This document shows, piece after piece, positions 22,404-34,117 of a stretch of 64,000 nt of DNA. How positions within the stretch are numbered: the first letter of the stretch is position 1; each line of letters begins with the position of its first letter. The stretch is taken from NCBI GenBank assembly GCA_015039465.1, contig MU130558.1:137208-201207 (forward strand), read 5' to 3'. The position numbers and the translations under genes are program-made. The notes beneath the pieces are model-generated. The model was not told where the DNA came from. It searched no databases and was given only the letters and a program-made list of their open reading frames with translations. This DNA is from Phlegmacium glaucopus (Eukaryota; Basidiomycota; Agaricomycetes; Agaricales; Cortinariaceae).

Positions 22404-23747
22404 ATATTATTCTCATATTTTAGTGTTTACTAAGCCCACATTGCAGTGTTATTTTATGTTCATACAGACAGATATCAAGTGAATGTTTTAACTTCTATGT
22501 GGTCATGGAATAATAGCCCAGTTTAACCAATCACAAAACAATCGGGGAAGCTACTTGAAGACATCATTCCATATTTTCTTCCATCCAGCATCCCGGTGAG
22601 GATACATTCCTGTGATTATTATTGAGTTGCAATGCAATATCAGAAACCTGTAGAATGGTGTCGACGTTTAGTAGTGTTGCCACAGTATGGCTATGCTCCG
22701 CCATCATTGTGTGACTGGACTTACCCAGGTTGACCGACTACACATGGACAATCTTGTTACGACTAGGCTTAGATTGAGGCCTCATGTACATAGTCATATT
22801 TTAATATCAACTCGGAATGCAGATTATCGATATCATCTTTTCCTTCCATCATCTATTCAGGCGGCAGCGCTAGTCCGATGTCAAGAAGTCAAATTTGAGT
22901 TGTTTCCGACTCGAAGGTCATATCAGCATAGACAGAATTTAAGGAATATCGTGATTCCAACTTGTTCGACTCAGAAGTATTAGAGAGTCAAATGACTCAA
23001 ATCAGAAATATGAATTTAGTAGATTCAGAAAAGGAAGGAATACGATTATCTTGATAGCGTATTAAACCCATTCGGAAGATTTTAGTAAACAGCACCAGTT
23101 CATAACTGGTTTGAGCAGGAATGCTGCAGGATGTTGCTTTCAGCACGGCAGATCCAAGTTCTGACTGAGAGCAGGCATGAATGATAACACGTCGAAGCCA
23201 CGTGTTTTTGGTAATCCGACCGGTAATCACCGGCCTCAATACTGAGTCGTATTCCTTCCTTTTCTGAACCTACTGAACGCAGCATGAGCTGAATCCAATC
23301 ACAGGCGAAAGGTCATTTCTGAGGCAAACCATGCGAGTGAGGACTATGTTTTACTTCGTATTGCAGAAGAATATCAGAATCCCAGACTGTGCTGAGGGAG
23401 ACACTTCATTTCCGTCAAAGCATGTACACTGGCATGAGCGCTTATAATCTTTTCCATCCATATCGATGTCGATCACTCTTCATGCACATGGACACAGCTG
23501 AACAAAAAAGTAGAATTCAGCCACGCGCTTTCAGCCAGGCACTCGACTAGAATCACTTAACGATCATCTGGAATTTGACCTTCCTTTCCATGTTCGTCTC
23601 GTATCGTATCTACCATCGATTCTGAGATAAGGTTTTGTGGTGAGATCGCCCTCACGCCATGTGTATCCACGCTGGTAGCTATAAAGGAGTTACCTCTCAC
23701 CCCATTACATTAGCGGAGAGTTATTCTCTAGGCCAAACATCGTCAAT
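22404..23747. other. Intergenic; contains inverted copy of the 15,550-15,850 repeat
   Basis: 22,720-22,985 is the inverted copy of the dispersed repeat next to QTRT2. 23,030-23,290 holds several short inverted matches (for example around GAAAAGGAAGGAATACGA, also seen reversed near 23,250). No gene is recognised. The region just before 23,748 should hold the GTPase promoter. Confidence 0.5.
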
Positions 23748-25969
23748 ATGAGGAACAAAACCGACAATGCTGCCATGATCCTGTAAGCTTCTTAGCTGTA
23801 TAGTGGAGGACATCCCATCTCATAAACGATTTTAGGGTCATGGGCCCTAGTGGTACAGGGAAAACGGCGGTAATAATTCTGTTGTAACATCGAATCCTCA
23901 CCACCCACATCTGATCATACAGTTTATCAAACTCTTGACCGAGAATGAGGGTATCGACCTCGAGTATAACTTAGGAGGACCTAGGACTTGCAAACTCGCA
24001 TTGTCAAATTTTTCCATTAGAGACCTCTGCGTAGAGTTCATTGACGCTCCCAGCTTTGATGACTCGGTTCATAAAAGTCCAACCGATACCGATATTTTGA
24101 AGACGATCGCAGCGTTCTTGGATTCCGCGTGAGTTCGGCTAATGACAACGATCTATGACCGCTAACGGTGGACATCGTTAGACACAAGGCAGGGAAGAAG
24201 CTTCACGGAGTGATCTTCATGCATCGCATTTCCGACTCTGGGGTCAGCAATCTCACGAAACATAATCTCAGAATGTTACAACATATTTGCGGCTCCGACT
24301 CACTCAAGAATGTCGCCATCGTCACTACTATGTGGGACTCCGTCAACGATAATGCTGCAAAAATTAGAGAAGAAGCACTCACCTCGGACGGCAGCTTCAA
24401 GCCATTGCTTGATGCAGGAGCCCGGCTTTTACGCCACGACGACGATTTCACATCGGCTTATGTCATTACAAAGAGACTTCTCGGTAAACAGCCTATCCAG
24501 CTCCTCATCCAGACCGACCTTGATCAAGGGAAGAGTATCCCAAGTACAGCAGCTGGCCCTGAGCTCAATGTACTTATTCAGAATCTCATAGCAAGCCATC
24601 AGAAGGAGATTCGGAAGGTACGAGAGGAGCTAACTGACACGATTGAGGCAAACAATTACGCTGCGAAGAAAGCACTTGAACAAGAGCGCCAGACCCTGTC
24701 TGGATATCTCAAAGGCTTTGAAGCGAAATTGGAGGAGAGTCTAGATTCGATGAAAGCGACGGCGGAGGCCAAGAGGAAGGCCGCAGAAGTTGAACCAGGG
24801 AAGCAGCGTGCCGCACCCCCTGAAAATCCCCCCTCGGATCACAAAGGTCTGGAGGTAGTGTTGCGGAAGGATTACGAGGCAACACAGTCACTTCTCAAGG
24901 AGGAGAGAGTACTTCGCGAGTTGTTTCTTTCGACTGGTGACCATTGGAGCGTCGTCAACGTTTCTGATGGTGTCTATAAGGTTGTAGGTGCCAGCGATGG
25001 CTTCTCACCTGATACATCACCGCCTATGTTTTGGCTTGTTGATTCGAGGCAAAATGATTTTGAGTGCGTATGCGTATCCATGCGATCGCTCTTGGTCATA
25101 CTAATAACCGATTGTACATCCAGGTTGAAATCGAAAAGCACGGGACAAGTGTTCGCTTTGCAAGCCAACAATTATGCTAACAAAGGCGTAAGCGCTTTAT
25201 CGGTTTTCTCACATCCTTGTCAACTGATTCCCCGACTTGTTAATTGCCTCATACCTGCCATCAACGAACGATCTTCTTTCATTTATTTCGTATGGCGGCT
25301 ATGATCAGGAACCACAATTCAATCGATACAAGACTACCGGACCCACATTCGAGCATAGCGGACGGCTCAAGCCTGGAAAATACACCATAAGGAACAGAGA
25401 GACCCTGAATCTCCTCTGCGTATATGAGAACAATAGCTTGCCCGAGGCGAAGCTGCAAATATGGGGAAAAGGTCTACAAGGTTATCCACAAGCGCACGAT
25501 GTGAGTATCTTTTCCTCTTTGAAAGTTAAAATTGACCACTTTGTGATATGACGCATAGTTCACTGTGTCTGAAGAAAGGAACGGGCTTGTTACTATCACA
25601 AATACGTTTAACCTAGGCACTATGCGATATCTTATTGACAAAGGTGGGGCGATGATGAATACTACCAAGTCCAATCGCGTCCGACTTATCCACGCTGGAA
25701 TTGGCTTCTATTAGTATGTGTTATCTTTCGGCATCTGGTCGTCATCCAACTTACTCATTATCAATACACAATAGCATTATGTTGGACGTCGAGAAAGGAA
25801 TGGTCCTCAAGGACGCGAACAATCCTAACATGAACAATGGATATGTGCGTTTTTTTTTTTCACATCAGTTGTACGCGTTGTTGACCTTTGAATTTTTGGC
25901 CAGAGCTTGGTAGAAGAGCTCGATGAAAGTGATCGCAGGCAGTTATGGGAGTTCCTGGAGGTCGCTTAA
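23748..25969 (+). CDS. Fungal P-loop GTPase (AIG1/septin-like G domain) with coiled coil and C-terminal domain
   Basis: Nine exons: 23748-23782, 23836-23869, 23923-24128, 24182-25063, 25124-25187, 25309-25500, 25559-25713, 25775-25844, 25904-25969. All are GT..AG and in phase (about 567 aa). The Walker A/G1 motif MGPSGTGKTA is split from the start codon by one intron. A switch-like EFIDAPSFDD (D-A-P in place of D-x-x-G) follows. VIFMHRISDSGVSNLTKHN and NVAIVTTMWD follow; the latter is a G4-like T-x-W-D. This pattern is typical of the large agaricomycete family of AIG1-like G-domain proteins. After the G domain come an E/K/Q-rich coiled coil (24,590-24,900) and a beta-rich C-terminal domain of unknown role. 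The gene appears intact. Confidence 0.8.
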
Positions 25970-26751
25970 AGTCCAGTTCTCGAGTATGTTTCAATGGTAG
26001 TGCTTGGAAATCAGAAGAAGAAGGGCTATTAAATAGGTTATCATTTGAATTCTGTGGAAAATGTCAATCTTGATACCGGTAACATGAATGCTAAACCGCA
26101 AGTTGGCTGTCGAGGAGGCTTATATAAATACAACATCAGGAGGACGTGCCAAGGGAAACCAACCGAGCTTGAACACGATGTGGCAGTGCCATCCGCCAAC
26201 AGCTTAGGCCCCATTCGGGATCCCGGTTACGATCCGGTTAGGACTCGGTTTCCCAGCCAAAAATGAAACCCAGCCGAAAACTCAGTTTGGTGATGAAACC
26301 CAACCAAATTCGTGTTCGGCAACACCTTTGTAACATATAGTTAGGTTGGGTTAGTTACCTTGCTGTAAAGCAAGGTCTCCCCACCTCTAAAACACAGTTT
26401 GTTGTTTGCAAATATAAATAAATACTTTACTTTCTCGTTCTGGGCTAAACTCTCGAAAGTTGACACCCATCTTTTGTACTTATTTGGCTTCAAACAGCAA
26501 TGTTGAACCTGCCGCCTCTTCTTTAACCTAACCACACCCCGCCCCCTTCACAGTCCTCAGCTTAGCGACGATCGCAAATGTAGAACTCGTGTTAGCCCGC
26601 GTTGGCGTTTAAAAAATTTAAAAATAAAAACATCTCAATTTCGTATTCCCTTGCTATTGCAAACGGCTCATACATTGTCGTCAATCTCACCATCATAAAT
26701 TCCAAAAAAAAAAAAAACATATTTTCGTTGATCGGATCCTGTTTTCTTTCA
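25970..26751. other. Intergenic with dispersed repeats
   Basis: 26,085-26,175 matches 42,755-42,835, and also 15,485-15,545 in reverse complement (core ACCGCAAGTTGGCTGT). 26,350-26,385 (TTACCTTGCTGTAAAGCAAG) is a short palindromic sequence also found, inverted, at 53,755-53,778. It looks like the end of a transposable element. Confidence 0.45.
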
Positions 26752-27192
26752 TTCACTGCTGGCACTGGGTGGTGTTTCCCTTAGAAAAACTTATTTTTAG
26801 ACATGTTTTGTCATTTCCAAATGATTTTTCTCATGAAAACACAAAAAGTATTTCTGAAGGAAAAATTCTAAAAATACATCAGGTGTTTCTCATGTGTTTC
26901 CCAAAGATAAATATTGTGTTTTTTTAAAGGTTTTCCTTCAGAAACAGCAGGGAAACACCTGTTCCACTCAGTGATTGGTGAAATAGGTGTTTCCCTGCTG
27001 TTTCTAAAAGGAAAACCTTTAAAAAAAATAAGATTTATCTTTGGGAAACACATGAGAAACACCTGATGTATTTTTAGAAATTTTCCTTCCAAAATACTTG
27101 TTGTATTTTCATGAGAAAAATTATTTGGAAATGACAAAACATGTCTAAAAATAAGTTTTTCTAAGGGAAACACCCCTCAGTGCCAGCAGTGA
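26752..27192. mobile_element. Foldback (hairpin) element, about 441 bp
   Basis: The whole element is one long inverted repeat. It begins TCACTGCTGGCACTG and ends CAGTGCCAGCAGTGA. The arms of about 190-200 bp match closely (for example CTTATTTTTAGACATG against CATGTCTAAAAATAAG) around a short loop near 26,970-26,985. No coding potential. The target duplication is not clear. Confidence 0.8.
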
Positions 27193-27771
27193 TTTTTACA
27201 TTACACATCCAATCACTGTGCTCACCGTGAGGTTGGCTTATAGTGCTCTCTGCGATTCGTTCTGCTCAAAGTCCAACTTGGTCTGCTGATCCCAGTACTT
27301 TTCTGTCCCCCACCAGATCTGATCAGATCTGATCAGAACTGCTCAGATTCCAACCAGTTCTGATCAGAATCAGAGTCTAGAATCTGATCAAATTCTAAGG
27401 GCAACTTTCTTGGATCAAAATATTATTTATTTCATTAATACTAATAGCCTATTAAAATAATTAAAAAAATCCCCAATAAGGAGGGGTTGCTGGTCTCATT
27501 GTTGTAATCTACAAATAAATAAAAAATAAGCCCCCTGTGGGGGGGGGGTTGTCATTGTTGTTGTCTTGACCTATTAAATTGAATAAAAACCCATCATTAT
27601 CATTGTAGGGGGAATAAGGACATGTACTCATTGTACAACTTAAGCAGAAGACAAAGAGTGTGGTGGTGGTGTGGGCAAAAGTGTTGGTCGTTGCCATTGG
27701 GGGGGAGTGGTCTCCCCCTAAAAAAATAAAGTAAGGTAAAATGGAGATGAATGTCTAATATTATCCAGTAC
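27193..27771. other. Non-coding, GATC-rich patch and AT-rich DNA
   Basis: 27,310-27,400 has seven or more GATC/GATCAGA words in a short span (AGATCTGATCAGATCTGATC). 27,420-27,600 is AT-rich with short G runs. No gene is seen. Confidence 0.4.
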
Positions 27772-28524
27772 ATGCTGCAGTTGCTGCTGTTTACGTGCAC
27801 ATGGTGCTGTTTATGTGTACATACTGCTACCTATCCGTGGATGTTGCTGCTTATGTGTACATGTTGCTGCTTATGTACACATGTTGCCGTTTATCCGCGG
27901 ATGTTGTTCCTTATGCGTACAACCTGCTGCTTATCCGCGGATGTTGTTGTTTATGTGTACATGCTACTACTTATCCGCGGATACTGCTGTGGATGTGCAC
28001 ATGCTGTTGTTTATCCGCGGATGCTGCTGTTTATGTGCACATGTTACTGCTTATGTGCACATACTGCTGCTTATTCGTGGATGCTGCTGTTTATCCGCGG
28101 ATGCTGCTGTTTATGTGTACATGCTGCTGTTTATGTGCACATACTGCTGTTTATTCGTGGATGCTGCTGCTTTTGTGCATATACTGGTGCTTATCCGCGG
28201 ATGTTGTTGTTTATGTGCACATGCCGCTGCTTATGTGCACATACTGTTGCTTATTCGTGGATACTGCTGCTTTTGTGCATATGCTGTTGTTTATCCGCGG
28301 ATGCTGTTGTTTATACGTACATGCTACTACTTATGTGCACATACTGTTGCTTATCCGCGGATGTTGCTGTTTTTGTGTACATGCTGCTGTTTATGTGCAC
28401 ATGTTGTCGTTTTTGCGCACATACTGTTCCTTATCCGCGGATGCTGCTGTTAATACCCATATGCTACCACTTATGTGTACATACTGCTGCTTATCCGTGG
28501 ATACTACTGTTTATGTGTACATAC
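27772..28524. repeat. 20-bp minisatellite with two unit types, about 37 units
   Basis: Tandem 20-bp unit of consensus ATGYTGYTGYTTATNNNNNN. The last six bases are usually one of two palindromes or near-palindromes: GTGCAC/GTGTAC (type 1) or CCGCGG/CCGTGG (type 2). Types are interspersed along the array. All three forward frames stay open for over 600 bp, because 20 bp shifts the frame each unit and no unit frame has a stop. The predicted Cys/Leu/Tyr-rich peptides are therefore likely a by-product, not genes. Confidence 0.85.
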
Positions 28525-28552
28525 AAAAAAAAAAAAAAAAAAAAAAAAAAAA
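28525..28552. repeat. Poly(A) run of 28
   Basis: A homopolymer directly at the end of the minisatellite. Similar runs of 27-28 nt occur at 36,398-36,425 (A) and 53,954-53,980 (T). Confidence 0.95.
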
Positions 28553-29330
28553 GAAAAGGTAACAAGAAAAGAAGAGCGTCGACAGGAGAGAAGTAGTAAG
28601 AAGGAAACTGTCGCGCATGAAGAAAGAAAAAATAACAAGATGTATCGGAGTAGGAATCCCATATTTATGACGAGAAAACATGGTCCTATCCATCAAGTCA
28701 AGTTAAGTAAGAATGGGGGGTTGTTAGTAGTAGAGTCACCTTAAGGTCACTTAAGGAAGGAGTTCAAGCGAAAAAGACGGGAATTGACAGTTAGATAGGG
28801 ATGACAGTTAACGATATCAGAACGACTTCTGAGAAGGAGATAATAGGTAGGAGTAGGAGAAGGAATTAGGGAGATTCAAGCGAAAAGACGGGAATTGACA
28901 GTTAGATAGCTCCAGAAACGACATTCGGTGGATTAGACTAGTCTAGACTAGTCTTAACCAGTCTAGACTAGTCTAAGACCAGTCTTTAAAATAGTGGGGT
29001 TTACCGTCATTATGTCGGTTAAATAGACTGGTCTTTCTGGTCTAGTCTTAAAAATGGTGGGGTTTACCGTCATTGCTCGGTTAAATAGACTGGCCTAAGA
29101 CTGGTCTAGACTACTCTAGACTAATCTAGGTTCAGACTGGTTAAAGGTTGGTCTTAGACTGGTTAAAAGACTCGTTTAGACTGGTCTTAGGTTCGTCTTA
29201 ACTCAATCTAGTTCGAATCCTCTTAGTGGACTGAAATGATCTTTTTATTATATTAGTATACTATAAGTCTACCGTTACGGAACAACGGTAGTTTTAGCAC
29301 ATAAAACAAGTTACGCTCCCCAGACTAGTG
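28553..29330. repeat. CTAGACTAGTCT-rich cluster with a tandem duplication
   Basis: 28,930-29,220 is full of the words GACTAGTCTAGACTAGTCTT, GACTGGTCTAGAC and similar. Inside it, a block around GTGGGGTTTACCGTCATT is repeated twice (28,995-29,037 and 29,053-29,094). It looks like a decayed palindromic element. No coding potential. Confidence 0.55.
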
Positions 29331-30220
29331 TACTGGTAAAAGAAGAAGGAACAATAAAAAGATCTGTAAAATGTCAAAGTGTGAGAGAAAAGAAGAGAAG
29401 GCAGTGTACATAGTCCAATAGCAAAAATATATCGACTCCAAAGGCATGTGGTCATGTCAAAAATGTGAAAGGTCCTGAGTCAACACTTGAAAGGCGCAGC
29501 CTTGTTCCCGAGAAAATACTACTTGCCCATGATCCCACATCGCACAGCCTTGATAACACTTGACACTCTGTGAGAATAATCCTCTGCTGCTGATTCATCT
29601 GCAATTCCTGCTTAGTCGTGATCCTCCTGGACTTCCTAAATTGTCATAAAGAGGGTGGGAAGGCTTCAGGTACCGCGTGAATGATGGTTTTGGCAGTGAA
29701 TGATAAGATAAGAGGTAGATGAGTGAGGATAGGGGACTGAGTGTGATCCAGGAGTGAGGTATGGCAAGATAGATAGCTGAGGCAAAGACTTGTGGGTCCA
29801 TAGCCACAACAACAATGACAAAGCCTTTGACATAATGGGAGATGTAGCTGATGCATCCATAAATGGGCCGTTCTTGAAATGATGGGCCATAGATGCGATC
29901 AAACACGAGCTGATGACCAATGCGAATAGTAGATTGATCGCTTTGTTGTATCACTAGCCAAGGGACAAACGGATGGTAGATGTTAAGGAGCATATCAATA
30001 GTGTAAATGATAGACAACATAGTGGAGGACATTGAGGATATGATGAGTGATGAGGATGTTAACGTTGAACAAATGATTTTGTTGACCAGGAACGCGATTC
30101 AGGGCTGCTTCCAAAATAGGTAAGTGAATTCAAAGTCCGCTTATTTTCATGATGGCAACTTTTAAGCTTTGTTCTCACGCTACCAATCAGTATTGGTGCA
30201 CGATACCGACCTTTCACAAT
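29330..30220 (-). repeat. Repeat family R1, copy 1
   Basis: About 0.9 kb, also found at 61,620-62,480 (opposite strand) and 63,417-64,000 (same strand, cut by the gap). On the minus strand each copy keeps an ORF of about 145 aa that includes IDMLLNIYHPFVPWLVIQQS and ends GSPGGSRLSRNCR. Shared non-coding DNA follows it. The ORF is kept open in all three copies, which suggests an element-encoded or multicopy gene. I do not recognise the protein family. Confidence 0.7.
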
Positions 30221-30879
30221 CCTTCATGATGCTTTGAACGTATTCAGCATCAATGGATTCGTTCCCTGTGAACGGACAAATCCTATACATCTCAAACCAA
30301 TAGGTCTAAGACATATATACAACATCAGCCATGCTTCTCTCAAAATGAAGAGTAAAGTTGTGCTTAGAACTTACCCTCGCGAATGTAGATGGTCCACAAG
30401 CAACATCCAGACAGTGAAGCTCTACAACCGCAACCATGAAGGATCCTACATCTGATAAGGATAAAGAACAGTTTGCGATGTTGCTTCACCCATAAGCCTT
30501 TAAAACCAGATGTTTGTTTGACGCCCGCCATTTTACATTCTGGAAATTCGTACCATGAATATATCAAAAAAACTCAGAGATGAACATACCTGGGCTTTTA
30601 TGCTAGGATCCGTCGCATCATCTTCCTCTATCTTTTCAAGCATATCCAGCTGTGCCTGAAACAGGTCTGCCAAAGGTGACAACAATTCCATTTGACCTAT
30701 GTTGAGCAATAGACACAAACCAAACTCAACCACCAAACAAAATTAGAAATTTATGAATAACTTATAAATGACATGAAACACACACCGCGTCTTCAAGAAT
30801 TTTAAAACCCATAAGTTGTCCAATGACAAGAAGACGACATCCAGAACTTTCAAGTTCAGTGGATGATTGATAGTGTTGC

Positions 30880-32136
30880 ATTGGTGAAGAATATACATGT
30901 ATGGATTCAACTCCCAACTCACCTGGTTAGAAAATAAGAATCAAAATGACCTTATGATCGTTCCTGAAGACCAGAAAGAAAGGCTGACCATCCATGCAAC
31001 TTGTGCGGTAGTCGGGATTGTTTCTTCCCAGTGACTTTTTCTGGAGCTGCATGGAAACTATAATCCAAATTTCAAGAAATCCACATTGGAGAGTTCAAAG
31101 ACTCAATTTTCACTCATCGCACCCCCCATTGACAATGTCTTTAACTCCGACTTTCAACTAGGCATCGAACACATAAAAACCCTCCAAAACAAAGTGGTTT
31201 CGACAGGACCTCAGCCGAAGTATTTTCTAATTGAAGATGGGGAACAAACGGGTATGAGATTTTCATGCCCTTTGTTTGAAAAAAGAGTGAGTCATATTCA
31301 GCTTTATTTTAGAGGAGCTAGACGTTGAAAGAAAAAAAAATGTCATGTAATTCAGGACTTTGAATATGACTGTAAGTGCATGATAATTGTATTGACACCA
31401 CTGGGTAATGACCAAGAAAACAGCTCAAGACGATGAAGACTGGTCTAACGACTATCCGATTGATACTAAATATAAACCCACATTCAAAGCAATCATAGAA
31501 AAATGGCGTGTTACTCCCTTACCTGCGTACGACAAGAATGGAAAATTTATCAGAGTGCGAGATCAAGAAAATTATCTAAAAGGATCCTTAGTTCTCGTCT
31601 ACTTTCAATTGAAGCACTACGGAATCAGAGAAAAAGACTCAAACAGCATCACATCGAACACTTTCACGGCCGTCACAACCCAAATCAAGATCCTCCAACG
31701 TGCACCAAAACGAAATGCATCACCATACAAGAGTCAACTGCTCAAAGGTCCAGTGACACTACCGACATCGCCCAGCAGACGTTCACTTCAGGTAGAAGCT
31801 GTAAAAGCATTCCACGCCGGCTCAGGCATGGAGCCTAGTGGTTCCAAAGCATCTATGGCAGGAACTGGCCCAGAAGATACCAACGGCGTCACGACAACAA
31901 TAACCAACATACCAGACGTTTTCAATCATTCCATCGCAATGATTCCTCACGTTTCGACTCAGGACACTTTGAATCTTTCTTTGCTCTCCAAAACCAAAGG
32001 AAAGAAAAGAGCAATGGACGACAATGAAGAAGCACCGCGACCGAAGGCGAAAACACAAACACAATCACTTTATTCAAGAAAAAGAAAAAGGGAGCGAAAT
32101 AGTAAGTCCATTTGTTTCTTTGGTCCTTCGTCATGA
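30880..32136 (+). CDS. Hypothetical protein, exon structure uncertain
   Basis: Open segments at 30,900-31,030 (NDLMIVPEDQKERLTIHAT), 31,086-31,250 and 31,427-32,136 look like exons of one plus-strand gene. The last ORF has a folded-looking start (DWSNDYPIDTKYKPTFKAII, LVYFQLKHYGIRE) and a low-complexity, basic tail with KRKRER-type nuclear signals. A short exon at about 31,357-31,375 joined to 31,427 would be in frame, but the join after 31,250 is unclear. I do not recognise the family. A minus-strand ORF at 30,533-30,736 with plausible splice sites may belong to a different small gene. Confidence 0.35.
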
Positions 32137-32139
32137 TAT

Positions 32140-34117
32140 CAAACTATCAATATCATCAGAACAATATTGCAGCAGAGATGATTTATTAACCAAAAAAACA
32201 TGAGTAAAAAACACCAACTGCTAGTCAGAGATTGATACTTTATAGTTTTAAATGTTTCCCTTATTTATTTAAATATTATTTCTTTGAAAGAAATAAAAGT
32301 TAAAAGTGACCCATCAGCAAGGTAATTTGTCGACGAAGTCGACCGCTAGTGACCAATAGTCTTACATAAACACTTTCCCCGATGACAGCACATCAGTCTG
32401 TCCCAAACAATTGTGCTCAATGTCGACAATGTTGAGCTCAAGAACTGGTCTTTGCGTTGCGACTTACAGTGCTTAGATCAATGAGATATTGTGGACTGCT
32501 AATTTATTAATTATGGTCCGTGGCTATGCAATGGGTGCTATGTGTAAGCTAGTTGGGTGAGAGCACACGAAGTGTGCTTCGGACCCGAATGACTCCAATG
32601 ACGAGAAAAGGGGTTCGATATGAGACACGTGGGCGGGTGGGCCACGCTTCGGCATAAGGACCGAGGTTTCGTGTTTGTAACGTCGTAGTTGGGGTTTTCG
32701 GATCAAGAAAAGGCACTGTCACTAGTGACATGCCGAAGCTTAGGGAGAGGAGGGTGGGTAAAAAGGAAAGGAGTAATGCAGTAGGGGCTTGACCTAGAGT
32801 TATTGTCGAGCGCTTCTATGCTAGCGAGGGTGAAGAGAGAGAGTGAAAGTGCACGTGATGCACTTCTCGTCTTCTCAAAGACCTTATTCTATCTCTTTGC
32901 TTGTACCTTGCTTTGCTGTAGAAACGAACTTAACTAATTGATATTTTTCTAGCAGTCTTTTAGTATATAGTAATGAACCATTAGGAATATATATTGCAAT
33001 TTTTATAGGAACCCAGACTCATGTTTTTACCCTATCCCAGCGCTGATGAAGATATTGGTAACTGACGTTGAGGGCACATCGATGACGAGCTCGGTGGGAG
33101 CTCGTCGCCAGGGACGTTGCCAAGCCATTTGTCATTGTTCATCAGCAAACTCGGGGTCAGCTTACTGGCACCGGACAGCACCATAGAACCATAGAAAAGG
33201 TTCTTTTGTTTATAGTGCTGTCCAGTGTCATGGTAACACTATCCGGAAACGGCTCGATGCTATACAGCACTATGGAGTGCTATATAGGGCTAGGTTCATT
33301 CTTTCCGTAACTAGTTAGACTGGCCTAGATTGGGCCTAGACTAATGATATTCCAATAGCATCACAAATAACATAAGAAAATTGTTAAAAAATTTATATTC
33401 AACTAAGTCAAAACTAAGTACTAGTTGTCTAGATATCATAATATATACTACTTATAAGTTATACTACTGTCTATCGTCATTTACAACTAAGAAGATGAAA
33501 TTAGAAAATAATAAATTACGATACAGAGAGAAAGAAGGGGCCCACATGTGTCAATGCCACCACACCCCATATGCCACAGCTGTTGCCGAATGTCACAGAG
33601 CCCACTGAGACAAAAAAAAAAAGCCCCCCTGCCGTATGTCGTCGTCATTATATGTCATGGTCATCCTATGCCGTTGGTCATCGTACATGTGTATTCGCCG
33701 TTGTATGTGCATATTCATTGTTGTACAGGCATATTTATTGTTGTACAGGCCATATTTGTTGTTGTATGGGCCGTATTCATTGTTGTATAGGCCATATTCA
33801 TTGTTGTATGTGCATGTTCCTTGTTGTACATGTGTGAAACGGGTAGGCTGATATGGGTATTGGTAGCGTGACGTGGTGACGTGGAAGGGAGGAGGTGGTG
33901 GTGGGTCGTCGTGGGGTGGTGACGTGGAAGGGAGGTGGTGGTGGTGGGTCGTCATGGGGTGGTCGTCGTTTGTTGTGGTCATTTGAAGCTAATAAGTAAA
34001 TTAGTAGAGTGAAATTTAAGATTTAAAAAAAACAAACCCACCCCCCCCTAGCGAGGGGGTAGAGCCGTTGTTAGCCGTTGTTCAATGTGGCAGGGGAAGT
34101 GGTAGTGGTGGTGTCGT
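32140..34117. other. Non-coding, with short tandem repeats
   Basis: No gene is recognised. 33,180-33,300 contains several copies of 'cagcacta/tagtgctg' words in inverted orientation. 33,714-33,835 is a small minisatellite with a unit of about 20 bp around CATTGTTGTATAGGCCATATT (about six units). 33,880-33,970 contains two copies of a GTGACGTGGAAGGGAGG block. Confidence 0.45.

Noticed and set aside
27300..27400. GATC cluster as a bacterial-type methylation or replication site
   Set aside because: The window is fungal, and a short low-complexity patch explains the words.
27751..28596. Cys-rich ORFs of 281, 255 and 212 aa
   Set aside because: All three frames of a stop-free 20-bp tandem repeat are open; nothing marks one as coding.
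33714..33835. CRISPR-like array
   Set aside because: Units are contiguous tandem repeats without spacers, in a eukaryotic sequence.
33593..33982. 129-aa His/Pro/Tyr-rich ORF on the minus strand
   Set aside because: It is the translation of simple and tandem repeats.
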